Source: Rhodonellum sp041748555
Lineage (GTDB): Bacteria; Bacteroidota; Bacteroidia; Cytophagales; Cyclobacteriaceae
Reading direction: 5' to 3'
DNA length: 25,047 bases
NCBI GenBank assembly: GCA_041748555.1
Contig: JBGTDA010000077.1
Span: forward strand, 1 to 25,047
The position numbers were made by a program, and so were the translations under genes. The notes beneath the pieces are model-generated. The model searched no databases and was not told where the DNA came from. It worked only from the letters and a program-made list of their open reading frames with translations. Position 1 is the first letter of the stretch; every line of letters starts with the position of its first letter. Below, in pieces: positions 1 through 8,148 of this stretch.

Positions 1-571
1 AAGTAGATGCGCCACGCGTAGAATGTAGATGCGCCCAAAGGCGCGTAGATCAACGTGGCAAAACTCTACGCCGAAGGCATCTACGCGAAGCTACCCGACT
101 GTCATTGCGAGGAGTGCATTTTCCGACTTTCATTTAGAAAATTCCTATGCACGACGTGGCAATCTCTGCCCCTGTAAAAAGTAGATTCGCTGTGCGTAGA
201 AAGTAGATGCGCCCAAAGGCGCGTAGATCAACGTGGCAAAATTCTACGCCGAAGGCATTCTACGCGAAGCTACCCGACCGTCATTGCGAGGAGTGCATTT
301 TCCGACTTTCATTTGGGAAAATCCTATGCACGACGTGGCAATCTCTGCCACTGTAAAAAGTAGATGCGCTGCACGTAGAAAGTAGATGCGCCCAAAGGCG
401 CGTAGATCAACGTGGCAAAATTCTACGCCGAAGGCATCTACGCGAAGCTACCCGACCGTCATTGCGAAGAGTGCATTTTCCGACTTTCATTTAGGAAAAT
501 CCTATGCACGACGTGGCAATCTCTGCCCCTGTAAAAAGTAGATTCGCCACGCGTAAAAAGTAGATGCGCCA
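1..571. repeat. 178-bp tandem repeat array, three full units plus a partial
   Basis: Units begin with AAGTAGAT at 1, 179, 358 and 536, giving periods of 178, 179 and 178 bases. The fourth copy breaks off near 571. Each unit has two structured halves. The first is built from GTAGATGC/GCATCTAC and GCGCC-CAAA-GGCGC complementary words. The second (about 102-166, 281-346 and 459-524) is an imperfect long hairpin running from TCATTGCGAGGAGTGCA to TGCACGACGTGGCAATCT, with TTTCC/GGAAA near the loop. Copies differ by a few substitutions. The array runs off the window's left edge, so its full length is unknown. No coding capacity is evident. It looks like a REP/MITE-type intergenic repeat rather than a CRISPR array, because the period is long and there are no unique spacers. 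Confidence 0.9.
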
Positions 572-919
572 TTTGGGAGACAGGACGAGTTGACCAAAGA
601 TAGAATTCCGAAGTTGCGGCCAATCTGTATTTAGAGTAGGGATCGGGCATAGTAAATTGAAGTACGAAGTTTGAATTTTGAAATATGAAATAAAACAAAC
701 TTCATTGGTCGATTTTTGGAATATCGAATGATGAATTAGGAATAATGAAGTAAGGAAAAAAGGATGTCTTAGCGGGGCTGTGCATTATTAAAACAGGGAT
801 CAGAGAATTCCAGGCATCGTCTACTTCGTACTTCCATTGAGATTTAATATATTCAGGAAATAAAACAGAACTTTCCGAACGTCGATCTCCCTGACCTTTC
901 CATTAACCTGCCCAAATCT
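572..919. other. gene-free AT-rich stretch upstream of the first sulfatase
   Basis: No convincing gene is present on either strand. The stretch contains loosely repeated words of the GAATAT/GAATGATGAAT type at about 715-750 and a perfect 12-bp inverted repeat (659-670 and 823-834). It must contain the promoter of the sulfatase starting at 920, but no exact TAnnTTTG element was found close to that start. Confidence 0.5.
659..834. repeat. 12-bp perfect inverted repeat pair flanking 152 bp
   Basis: GAAGTACGAAGT at 659-670 is the exact reverse complement of ACTTCGTACTTC at 823-834. The arms enclose 152 bases without coding capacity. This could be the ends of a small non-autonomous element or two copies of a short dispersed word in opposite orientation. 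No target-site duplication is obvious. Confidence 0.5.
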
Positions 920-2596
920 ATGAAAAATTTACTTTTAATATCCCTCATACTCCTGATCCATATAGGTTGCAGTTCCCGTGCAGAGGAAGAGGAGGCTAAG
1001 CGCCCCAACATCATTTTCATCATGTCGGATGACCATGCCTATCAGGCTATTTCGGCCTACGACGACAAGCTGATCCAGACACCAAACATTGACCGGATCG
1101 CAGAGATGGGCATCCTGTTTACCAATGCCAGTGTCACCAACTCCATCTGTGCCCCGTCCAGAGCCACTATATTGACGGGCAAGCATTCCCATATCAACGG
1201 CAAAATCGATAATCATTTCGCCTTTGACACCACCAACATCACCTTTCCTCAAATATTGCAGGAGGAAGGATATCAAACAGCCATGTTCGGAAAACTACAT
1301 TTCGGAAACAGTCCGAAAGGTTTTGACCAATATAAAATCCTTCCGGGTCAAGGGTCTTATTATAACCCGGACTTTATCACCAAGCATGACGGCAACATCC
1401 AAGTGGAAGGTTATGTGACTGATATTGTAACCGACATGACGCTGGACTGGCTGCAGCACGAAAGAAAAGCGGATCAGCCTTTTATGCTGATGTATCTCCA
1501 CAAGGCTCCCCACCGGGAATGGCTAATGGCTGAGCGGCATCTGGAAGAGTATACAAATAAAACTTTCCCGGAACCCACTACCTTATTTGATGATTATTCC
1601 GGAAGGGGTTCCGCCGCCAAAGAAGCTGAAATGAACCTGCTCAAACATATGAATTGGTCGGGTGATTCGAAACTTTATCCCGAAGTGATGGATGAACTGG
1701 GTATACCTGATGAATCGGGTTGGGACCAGGCAGCATTCGAAAGGGAGGTCGGCAGACTTACGCCGGCTCAGCGGGAAAACTGGGACAAGGCCTATATGAA
1801 AATCAATGAGGACTTTAAAAAGACCTATCCGACCATGAATGAGAAGGAAAAAATGCAGTGGCGATATCAGCGCTATATGCAGGATTACCTGGGCTCTATC
1901 GCTTCGGTGGATGAAAATGTAGGGCGCATTCTGGATTATTTGGAAGCCAATGACCTGATGGAAAACACCATAATCGTCTATACATCTGATCAGGGTTTTT
2001 ATCTGGGAGAACATGGTTGGTTTGACAAGCGCTTTGTTTACAATGAATCCTTCAAGACCCCCTTGCTGGTATCTTGGCCAGGCAAAATCAAAGCGGGAAG
2101 CAAATCCGATGAAATGGTGCAGAACCTTGATTTTGCACAGACATTTCTGGATGCAGCCGGAATTTCTGCTCCCTCGGATATGCAGGGAGAAAGCCTGATG
2201 CCTTTGCTGACCGGTAATACGGAAGACTGGACCCGGGATGCGGTTTACTATCACTATTATGAATATCCTGCGGTACACATGGTAAAGAGACATTATGCCA
2301 TCGTCACCAGGGAATATAAATTGGTGCATTACTATTTTGATGTGGATGAATGGGAACTGATAGACCGGCTCAATGATCCCCATGAGCTGACAAATGTCTA
2401 TGATGATCCTGCCTATGCTGAAATCAAAGAGGACCTTCATGCCCGTCTGGAAAAGCTGCGGGAAAAGTATGGCGACAGCTCGGAACTAAGCCAAACTTAC
2501 ATTGACCGATATCTGGACGATATCGCCAAAGGAGGAGCTTTCGGCGCCAATCAGGAAAAGGTTAAAGAGATCCTGGAAAACAGGAATAAGCAGTAA
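920..2596 (+). CDS. Lipoprotein sulfatase (type I, formylglycine-dependent)
   Basis: It hydrolyses sulfate esters, probably on a sulfated glycan, while anchored by lipid in the envelope. It is 558 residues long. A short hydrophobic leader ends in a lipobox with Cys17. The N-terminal metal site is visible at Asp37-Asp38 (SDDH). The sulfatase signature C-A-P-S-R at 77-81 places Cys77 as the residue to be converted to formylglycine. The second metal motif S-D-Q-G lies near 356-359, followed by F-Y-L-G-E-H-G-W. The wording of that block and the 210-300 insert resemble the N-acetylglucosamine-6-sulfatase-like group (SulfAtlas S1_11), but the subfamily is my inference. The ATG at 920 directly precedes the leader, which fixes the start. 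No sulfatase-maturing enzyme is nearby. It lies on the opposite strand from the other two sulfatases. Confidence 0.93.
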   Translation: MKNLLLISLILLIHIGCSSRAEEEEAKRPNIIFIMSDDHAYQAISAYDDKLIQTPNIDRIAEMGILFTNASVTNSICAPSRATILTGKHSHINGKIDNHFAFDTTNITFPQILQEEGYQTAMFGKLHFGNSPKGFDQYKILPGQGSYYNPDFITKHDGNIQVEGYVTDIVTDMTLDWLQHERKADQPFMLMYLHKAPHREWLMAERHLEEYTNKTFPEPTTLFDDYSGRGSAAKEAEMNLLKHMNWSGDSKLYPEVMDELGIPDESGWDQAAFEREVGRLTPAQRENWDKAYMKINEDFKKTYPTMNEKEKMQWRYQRYMQDYLGSIASVDENVGRILDYLEANDLMENTIIVYTSDQGFYLGEHGWFDKRFVYNESFKTPLLVSWPGKIKAGSKSDEMVQNLDFAQTFLDAAGISAPSDMQGESLMPLLTGNTEDWTRDAVYYHYYEYPAVHMVKRHYAIVTREYKLVHYYFDVDEWELIDRLNDPHELTNVYDDPAYAEIKEDLHARLEKLREKYGDSSELSQTYIDRYLDDIAKGGAFGANQEKVKEILENRNKQ

Positions 2597-2720
2597 CTTT
2601 TCTTTTTATGCGGCTGAAGCCGAAATGAAAACTGCTTCAAGTCCGGTCTTTGCTGAAGAATTTAAAAAGGTCTGAGCGGATTGGATGGCTATTTCCATTG
2701 GAAAGCTTTATTTTTGGAAC

Positions 2721-2954
2721 ATGGAAAACGGAATGCCGCCGATAGCAAAAATACTGATCTTCACAGGACTGATCCTGGTTGTGGGGGGATTGATGGTTTG
2801 GGGTTTCACAAAGTTCTCCGGGTTTCGCTCGCTACCGGGTGATATGGTTTTCAAGCGGGACAACTTCACTTTTTATTTCCCGGTGGGCACCGGTATTTTG
2901 ATCAGCCTGCTGCTTACGCTAATTATATTTTTGTGGCGGAAGTTTGGGGGGTAA
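2721..2954 (+). CDS. DUF2905 family small membrane protein
   Basis: The product is 77 residues from the ATG at 2721. An in-frame ATG at 2685 would add 12 residues, but family members usually begin close to the first membrane helix, so I prefer 2721. There are two hydrophobic helices (about residues 5-25 and 50-70) around a loop reading S-L-P-G-D-M, then K-R-D-N-F-T-F-Y-F-P. The G-D-I/M plus N-F-x-F-Y-F-P pattern is the hallmark of DUF2905 (PF11146). The function is unknown. It follows the sulfatase by 124 bases on the same strand and could be cotranscribed, though the family occurs in many unrelated contexts. The coding region runs directly into a decayed amidohydrolase tail. Confidence 0.8.
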   Translation: MENGMPPIAKILIFTGLILVVGGLMVWGFTKFSGFRSLPGDMVFKRDNFTFYFPVGTGILISLLLTLIIFLWRKFGG

Positions 2955-2974
2955 AAGTCGTGCTATTAACCCTG

Positions 2975-3148
2975 ACCAAAGACAAGCTTGCAGATTTGGC
3001 TGTCATGATACACGATATTTTCACGATGCCCGCTGAGCAGCTTCCTGTGGTAAGAAGTGTTCTTACAATCTTTGATGGAAAAATTGTGAATAGGGTTGAG
3101 AATTTGCCAATGAATTCTATATTAGAATCTTTTTACTTTTCCAATTGA
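2975..3148 (+). pseudogene. C-terminal remnant of a YtcJ-like amidohydrolase
   Basis: A reading frame open through this stretch encodes K-D-K-L-A-D-L-A-V-M, then H-D-I-F-T-M-P-A-E-Q-L, then S-V-L-T-I-F-D-G-K-I-V. This is the closing segment of amidohydrolase_3/YtcJ-type enzymes, which typically end in G-K-x-A-D-L-V-V-L...D-I-F-T-x-P...V-L-x-T-I-V-D-G-K-I-V. Only about 50 codons survive. The metal-binding TIM barrel is absent, because DUF2905 coding sequence occupies the DNA immediately upstream. A GTG at 2933 could open the frame but lies inside the DUF2905 gene and is not credible. The stop overlaps the 3' end of the convergent sulfatase by 16 bases. I read it as a deletion relic. Confidence 0.7.
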
Positions 3149-4587
3149 TTTTCAACAGCAACTATACCTGCTTTATGATGCTCCAGGACCTTGCGGATTT
3201 CAGCCAGTACCTCGGGATGGTCCTGGGCAATGTTGTATCTTTCTCCCGGATCTACACTAACATTGTACAATAAGGGTTGGTCCAAAATGGTTGCAGAATT
3301 TTCGAGCTCCACCGGAGGATCGGTAATGGGATGTGCTGTAGGGTTGCCGTATTCCAGCTGGGTAATAAAATGGACTTTAAAATCCCCTTTCCGAATGGCA
3401 TAAACCTGCTCTCCCCGGTAATAGAAAACCGTTTCCCGTTCACTTTTACCTGTCCCCATCAGCAAAGGTGAAATATCATACCCATCATATACCCTATCCG
3501 TGGCCAATTCGGTTCCGGAGAGCGCACTGAAGGTAGGTAACAAATCCATGGTGGTGCCCATATCCATTACAACAGCAGGTTTGATTTTCCCGGGCCACCA
3601 GAAGATAGTCGGTTCCCGCATGCCTCCTTCAAATGTACCGCCCTTGGCTCCCCGCAGCAGACCTGCACTTCCCCCATGGGTTTTAAAGGTATGCCAGGGA
3701 CCGTTGTCCGAAGTAAAAACCACCAGGGTGTTATCTGCCATTCCTTCCTCCTTCAATGTTTCAAGAATCCGGCCTACTGACCAATCGATTTCTTCGATGA
3801 CGTCTCCGTAAATCCCTCCTACAGAAACATCCTTGAATTCATCGGAACGGAAAAGCGGAATGTGAGGAAGTGAGTGGGCCAGGTAGATAAAAAAGGGACC
3901 TTCGTCTTTGAGCGTCTTGATTTTGTTAACTGTCTCTTCGGTATACCTTTTGGTAATTGTGCGTTGGTCTGCAGGCCGTTCCACTTCCTTTCCATCTCTT
4001 AACAAAGGCACATTGTAGGCCTGATAGCGTTCCTCTTCGGCAAGGGTGAAATGATCGGTCTGTTCCACCTTGTCCATATCATTGGAATAAGGTATCCCGA
4101 AATAGCTGTCAAAGCCGTGGTCGGTTGGCAGGTGGGGCGATAGGTGACCAAGGTGCCATTTGCCCACTGCGGCAGTTTGATATCCGTTGGCTTTCAAAGC
4201 TTTGGCAATAGTAATTTCCGTTTGGGGAAGCCCGCCTTTGGAATCGGGAAACAACACCCGGCGCTTGTCGCTACACATTCCAGAACGGATGGGCAGTCTC
4301 CCCGTCAGCAACCCCGCACGGCTTGGGGTACATACAGGTGCGGCAACATAAAAATTGGTCCATTTCTGTCCCTCATGGGCCATTTTATCCAGGTTCGGGG
4401 TCTTATAGCTGGGGTGCCCAAAAACACCTAAATCTCCATATCCCAAGTCATCAGCAAAGATTACGATGATATTCGGCCGGTCGGGTGGATTGTTTTCAGT
4501 AACTCCGGAAGGTGGTTGTTGTTGCTCCATCAATCCACTGATAAGCAGACTGGCGAGAAAAATAATTGAGGTGCTCAAAATCTTCAT
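3133..4587 (-). CDS. Exported arylsulfatase A-like sulfatase
   Basis: This is a 484-residue type I sulfatase. The N-terminus is a hydrophobic export signal of about 18 residues followed by a Pro/Gln-rich linker. Metal site Asp46-Asp47 lies in F-A-D-D-L-G-Y-G-D-L-G. The catalytic signature C-T-P-S-R at 86-90 makes Cys86 the formylglycine precursor. V-G-K-W-H-L-G at 141-147 supplies the conserved Lys and His. T-S-D-N-G-P-W near residue 290 supplies the distal metal and Lys-region residues. Together these fit the arylsulfatase A/GALNS-like branch, different from the other two sulfatases here. The substrate cannot be read from the sequence. It is last of three minus-strand genes (HEAT sulfatase, lactonase, this one) with gaps of 164-231 bases, so the genes are neighbours but not a tight operon. 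Confidence 0.93.
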   Translation of the reverse strand: MKILSTSIIFLASLLISGLMEQQQPPSGVTENNPPDRPNIIVIFADDLGYGDLGVFGHPSYKTPNLDKMAHEGQKWTNFYVAAPVCTPSRAGLLTGRLPIRSGMCSDKRRVLFPDSKGGLPQTEITIAKALKANGYQTAAVGKWHLGHLSPHLPTDHGFDSYFGIPYSNDMDKVEQTDHFTLAEEERYQAYNVPLLRDGKEVERPADQRTITKRYTEETVNKIKTLKDEGPFFIYLAHSLPHIPLFRSDEFKDVSVGGIYGDVIEEIDWSVGRILETLKEEGMADNTLVVFTSDNGPWHTFKTHGGSAGLLRGAKGGTFEGGMREPTIFWWPGKIKPAVVMDMGTTMDLLPTFSALSGTELATDRVYDGYDISPLLMGTGKSERETVFYYRGEQVYAIRKGDFKVHFITQLEYGNPTAHPITDPPVELENSATILDQPLLYNVSVDPGERYNIAQDHPEVLAEIRKVLEHHKAGIVAVENQLEK

Positions 4588-4734
4588 GTTTTGTGGGTTT
4601 ATTTTTGGATGTTGAGAAATGGCTGACTATTCAGGTTTAAAATCACCGGGATTATTGAATTTAAGTAGAAAAAGAATAAGCATTTCTCTATTTACAATCT
4701 AGACATTGAGAGCTTGGTTTGCAAATTTGGAGCT

Positions 4735-4760
4735 GGGTAAATGAGATTTCTCATTCACCC
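4735..4760 (-). terminator. Hairpin downstream of the lactonase gene (terminator-like)
   Basis: GGGTAAATGAG (4735-4745), loop ATTT, CTCATTCACCC (4750-4760). On the plus strand one pair is a mismatch (A opposite C). In the minus-strand transcript that position becomes a G-U wobble, so the 11-bp stem is intact. It lies about 60 bases beyond the lactonase stop and 150 upstream of the next sulfatase start. No U-tract follows, so it may be a transcript 3' end, a processing site or an operator. Confidence 0.45.
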
Positions 4761-4818
4761 AAATTGCCTTATTTTTCAGAACCGGTTGCCCATACCCTGA
4801 TCAGAAAAATGATCCCGG

Positions 4819-5691
4819 TTAAAGCTTACACCTATGCGGTAAAATTCCCTTGGTGTTGGTCTTTACAATAAAAACATCCCCACTTTCAGGATATTGGGCA
4901 AGCTGCGCATCGCTCAGGTTTTCCCTTGCTGTGCTGACCAAAAGCATGTCCAAATTATCCCCGCCAAAAGCACAGGAGGTAACATTGGGTACCGGTAGAT
5001 CAATTTTCTCCAATAATTTACCGGTATCCGGATCCCAGCGGAATATGCCATGCCCGCCGTAATGGCCAATCCATAATTTACCTTCTTGATCAATGCTCAT
5101 CCCATCGGGAGTGCCCATTTCCTCGGGAATAATAATTGCTGTCCGGTCGAAATCTATCATTCCTTTTTTGAGATCAAAATGATAGGCGTCCACTTTTTGG
5201 GTAGGACTGTCTATATGATAAAGAGTTTTGTTGTCCTGTGTCCATGCCAATCCGTTGGATATCGAAACTTTAGAAATTTGCTTTTCTGCTTTTAAATCCC
5301 TGTCAATCCGATAAAATGACCCCGCACCTGGGGTCATTTCTGTACTCATGGTTCCCACCCAAAGTCTTCCCTCTGCATCACAGGCGCCATCGTTGCAACG
5401 GTTTTTAAACATGCCTTTGTCTACCTCCACCAAATAATCGGAATTACCGGTATCCGGATCAAAACGTACAATTTTTGAATCCAGTGCCAAAATCAGTTTA
5501 TTTCCCTGACCCTCCACCACCAAGGTTAACCTATGGTTGAATTGCCAGGTACGGGTTTGTATGGTGTCCGGCTGAGATTCATAAAGTGTCCCTTTTTCAA
5601 TATCCACCCAGAAAAAACTTCCCCTTTCAGCATGCCAATAAGGGCTTTCGGCCAATTCACATTGAGAGGGATAAAAATTAATTGCTTCCAT
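4819..5691 (-). CDS. SMP-30/gluconolactonase family sugar lactone hydrolase
   Basis: This is a six-bladed beta-propeller lactonase that probably opens sugar-acid lactones. It is cytoplasmic, as no signal peptide is present. It is 290 residues from the ATG at 5691, the usual family length. Metal ligands expected for the family are visible: Glu15 in A-E-S-P-Y-W, Asn in N-R-C-N-D-G-A-C-D, Asn in I-S-N-G-L-A-W and Asp in G-T-P-D-G-M-S-I-D. The frame stays open to an upstream ATG at 5838, but those 49 residues are not family-like, and an exact TAnnTTTG promoter element lies inside them at 5721-5728, so 5691 is the start. It sits between two sulfatases, which suggests a role in catabolism of oxidised sugars released from sulfated glycans. 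Substrate unknown. Confidence 0.9.
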   Translation of the reverse strand: MEAINFYPSQCELAESPYWHAERGSFFWVDIEKGTLYESQPDTIQTRTWQFNHRLTLVVEGQGNKLILALDSKIVRFDPDTGNSDYLVEVDKGMFKNRCNDGACDAEGRLWVGTMSTEMTPGAGSFYRIDRDLKAEKQISKVSISNGLAWTQDNKTLYHIDSPTQKVDAYHFDLKKGMIDFDRTAIIIPEEMGTPDGMSIDQEGKLWIGHYGGHGIFRWDPDTGKLLEKIDLPVPNVTSCAFGGDNLDMLLVSTARENLSDAQLAQYPESGDVFIVKTNTKGILPHRCKL

Positions 5692-5720
5692 GATTAATAA
5701 TTTAAGATTAAGATTATCCG

Positions 5721-5728
5721 CAAAGATA
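5721..5728 (-). promoter_or_regulatory. Bacteroidota -7 promoter element for the lactonase
   Basis: The reverse strand reads TATCTTTG, an exact TAnnTTTG match, 30 bases upstream of the ATG at 5691. No clear -33 TTG was found at 19-21 bases. Its placement supports the shorter start of the lactonase. Confidence 0.5.
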
Positions 5729-5855
5729 TCAGTAAACGCTAAGACCCTTATAGATCCTTTGCCAGAACCTAGATTGCTGGATACACCAAACTTCGGTTTT
5801 CCTACCAATTTTCCTAGAAAACCGGAAGCTACTGGCAAAATAGCGGATATACATA

Positions 5856-7685
5856 TTAATTTTCTTTCAGTTTCTCCACCAAGCGGTTTGCAGCTCTAAT
5901 GTCATAATCCTGATCCTTCAGATTTTTTGATATGAGCTTGTTGATTTCCCCCAAGGAAGGCGCGGCATCCTCTCCCATAAACTCCAATACATTCAATGCC
6001 TGCACCCGTGCCATTTTATTATCCGACTGCAATGCTGCCGTTAATGTTTTTAGGGCAACCTCAGTTTCTCCTAGAATATATAAAGGTTCCGCTGCCGCTA
6101 CACGTACCGCTATCTCGGGATCATCTACCCTCTCAAGAAGCTTTTTTGTAGCAGGTTTAGCCAGGGAATCCAAAATGGTACACCCGGTTGCTGCCCAATA
6201 ACGGACCACAGGATCGGGATCATCAAGTTTGGTAATCAAATGATTTAATGAATTAATATCCCCCGTAGAAGCCATTTCGGCCGTTTCCAATATGTTTTCC
6301 AAGTTATATTCTCCACTTCTTCCGTATTCATACATTGTCGTGGTCTTTACTTTTTCAAGGATCATTGCCTCTGGAATAAATCCTACATCCCTGACCTGCA
6401 GCATCCACTTTCTATTTTCATTTCTCATCCTGTCCAATACTTTTTTATAGTTTGGATCTATCGCAAGATTGTTGATGTTATGAGGATCAGCTGATACATC
6501 ATAAAGTTCTTCCGCAGGCTTGGTTTCCCAGAACCGGGATTGCACTTCATTTAATTTCCCTTCCCGGAATGCTTTTTCCCAAGAAGCCATAGAGGGTGCT
6601 TTCCATAGGTATTCAAGATATTGGCCATAAATTTTATGGGGCATATAATTGCGGATATTCCTGTATTGTTTGTCCCTGACTGATCTCACCATGTCAACTC
6701 TTTCGTCCATTCTCCCTCTGAAAGCAAAAGCATATTGCTGCGGGGAATCCCGGTGTTTTCCCAAAAACGCATGACCCTGCATATAATCGGGTATCTGCAA
6801 TCCCGCAAGACTCAATATTGTGGGGGCAAAATCAACAAATGAGACTATTCTGTCTGTGGAAGTACCTGCCTCAGCTGGTTCCAGATGTTTATACATTTCA
6901 GGAAAATGAATAATCAGTGGAACGCGGAGTCCGGATTCGTACATAAACCGTTTGCTTCTTCCCAATGCTCCCCCATGATCCCCGTAATAAAAAACAATTG
7001 TGTTATCCGCATGTCCTGAATCTTCCAGCTCCTGAAGGATTTCCCCGACACGGGCATCCATTTCTTCCATTTTATCATAATATTGAGCCCAATCCTGTTT
7101 CATTTCAGGCGTGGAAGGATGATATGGTGGAATTGGAACCTGCTCGGGATCATGCCGCAGCTTTTCCACCCGCTGATGCAGGGAGCTTTCGTGGGAGATA
7201 CCGATGTTGAAGACCGCAAAAAAGGGTTGCCCTGGCTTTCTGTTCTTGTAGGTTGCCGTATTGCTGGATTCATCCCAGGCATCAGGTTGGTCTATGGTAT
7301 TATAATCCTTCTTTGCATTGTTTGTGGTGTAATATCCTGCCGCTCTCAAATAATGTGGGAAAAACAGGATTTCTGTAGGAATGGGATTTGTGCTCCTCAT
7401 GTGCTGGGTTCCCATAGCAGTGGGATAAACCCCCGTGATCAGTGTAGAACGTGCCGGTGCGCAAACAGGAGCAGAAGCAAAAGCATTTTCGTATAAAACG
7501 CTTCTCCGGGCCAACAGATCAATGTTTGGAGTGGTGGCAAATTCATCCCCATAGGCACCTATAAAAGGACTGTTGTCTTCGCTGACAATCCATAAAATAT
7601 TGGGATGTTTTAATTCTTGCTGGGCAAGGCCATTTTGACAAAAAAATCCAAACAGGAATATCAGGGTCAATTGCTTTTTCATCAT
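5856..7685 (-). CDS. Exported sulfatase with C-terminal HEAT-like repeats
   Basis: The product is 609 residues. A signal peptide probably cleaves after N-G-L-A at 18-21. The sulfatase core has a non-standard first metal motif, Glu36-Asp37-Asn38 (S-E-D-N), and the signature C-A-P-A-R at 75-79, with Cys75 as formylglycine precursor and Ala in place of the usual Ser. G-D-H-G-G at about 252-256 is the distal metal motif. These features match the heparan N-sulfatase-like branch (human SGSH relatives). From about residue 455 to the end there are helical repeats of HEAT type (for example D-D-P-D-P-V-V-R-Y-W-A-A, D-D-P-E-I-A-V-R-V-A-A-A), likely a binding or scaffolding module. Met1 and Met2 are adjacent; either could start. 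It is first in the minus-strand series and divergent from gdhA across a 463-base gap. Confidence 0.92.
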   Translation of the reverse strand: MMKKQLTLIFLFGFFCQNGLAQQELKHPNILWIVSEDNSPFIGAYGDEFATTPNIDLLARRSVLYENAFASAPVCAPARSTLITGVYPTAMGTQHMRSTNPIPTEILFFPHYLRAAGYYTTNNAKKDYNTIDQPDAWDESSNTATYKNRKPGQPFFAVFNIGISHESSLHQRVEKLRHDPEQVPIPPYHPSTPEMKQDWAQYYDKMEEMDARVGEILQELEDSGHADNTIVFYYGDHGGALGRSKRFMYESGLRVPLIIHFPEMYKHLEPAEAGTSTDRIVSFVDFAPTILSLAGLQIPDYMQGHAFLGKHRDSPQQYAFAFRGRMDERVDMVRSVRDKQYRNIRNYMPHKIYGQYLEYLWKAPSMASWEKAFREGKLNEVQSRFWETKPAEELYDVSADPHNINNLAIDPNYKKVLDRMRNENRKWMLQVRDVGFIPEAMILEKVKTTTMYEYGRSGEYNLENILETAEMASTGDINSLNHLITKLDDPDPVVRYWAATGCTILDSLAKPATKKLLERVDDPEIAVRVAAAEPLYILGETEVALKTLTAALQSDNKMARVQALNVLEFMGEDAAPSLGEINKLISKNLKDQDYDIRAANRLVEKLKEN

Positions 7686-8148
7686 ATAGGTTATTTAATT
7701 TTTTACGGTTTGTTTGCCAACTCCTTTTTCAAAAAAACATCATTGTACTTCCTTATTCGAACATGCTAAAACGTCAAGCGGCTGGCCGGAAAACTTTTTC
7801 CCAACAACCCATATTTCCTTGTCCCACCATGCCCGAAAAGCACATGGGATTTAAATATACTTCTGATCCAAATAAAAAAAAACTTTGGGGACTTCCAGTT
7901 GAGCGGGAGATATTCTTTTACTTAGGTATATCCGCATTTCGTGACCCTGCGGGAGAAAAAAAAAATTAGAGAATTAAGTTTCCGACCTGCATTAACATAT
8001 AAATTTTGTGCGTTTTGATTCACAGATAAAACTGCCAAACGAGCTTCAAATTTCGGACCATCGGCTGAATTGAAATAACAGTTATTCGATCAAACCGTTA
8101 ATGAGTATAGTCAATTTATTTAATAATCTTTTAATTTATCATCCAACC
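7686..8148. other. Divergent intergenic region, HEAT-sulfatase / glutamate dehydrogenase
   Basis: No supported gene. An open frame at 7763-7969 lacks family resemblance and is probably chance. A near-match to the -7 element (TAAATTTTG, one base too long) lies near 7999-8007 and could belong to the dehydrogenase, whose transcript would then have a leader of roughly 140 bases. A-tracts are frequent. No operator could be assigned. Confidence 0.4.

Noticed and set aside
1..571. CRISPR array
   Set aside because: The period is about 178 bases with the whole unit repeated and no unique spacers; no cas genes nearby.
459..698. Minus-strand open frame of 79 codons
   Set aside because: It runs through the tandem repeat array and matches no family; its openness follows from the repeat.
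2933..2974. GTG start for an intact 71-residue protein
   Set aside because: The start lies inside the DUF2905 gene and only the tail matches a known family; treated as a remnant.
5692..5838. N-terminal extension of the lactonase
   Set aside because: Non-homologous residues, and a promoter element lies within the extension.
7763..7969. Plus-strand open frame of 68 codons
   Set aside because: No family resemblance, A-rich tail, and it lies in a divergent promoter region; probably chance.
8101..8148. Upstream start of glutamate dehydrogenase
   Set aside because: The 16 extra residues are not family-like, and the ATG at 8149 gives the usual length.
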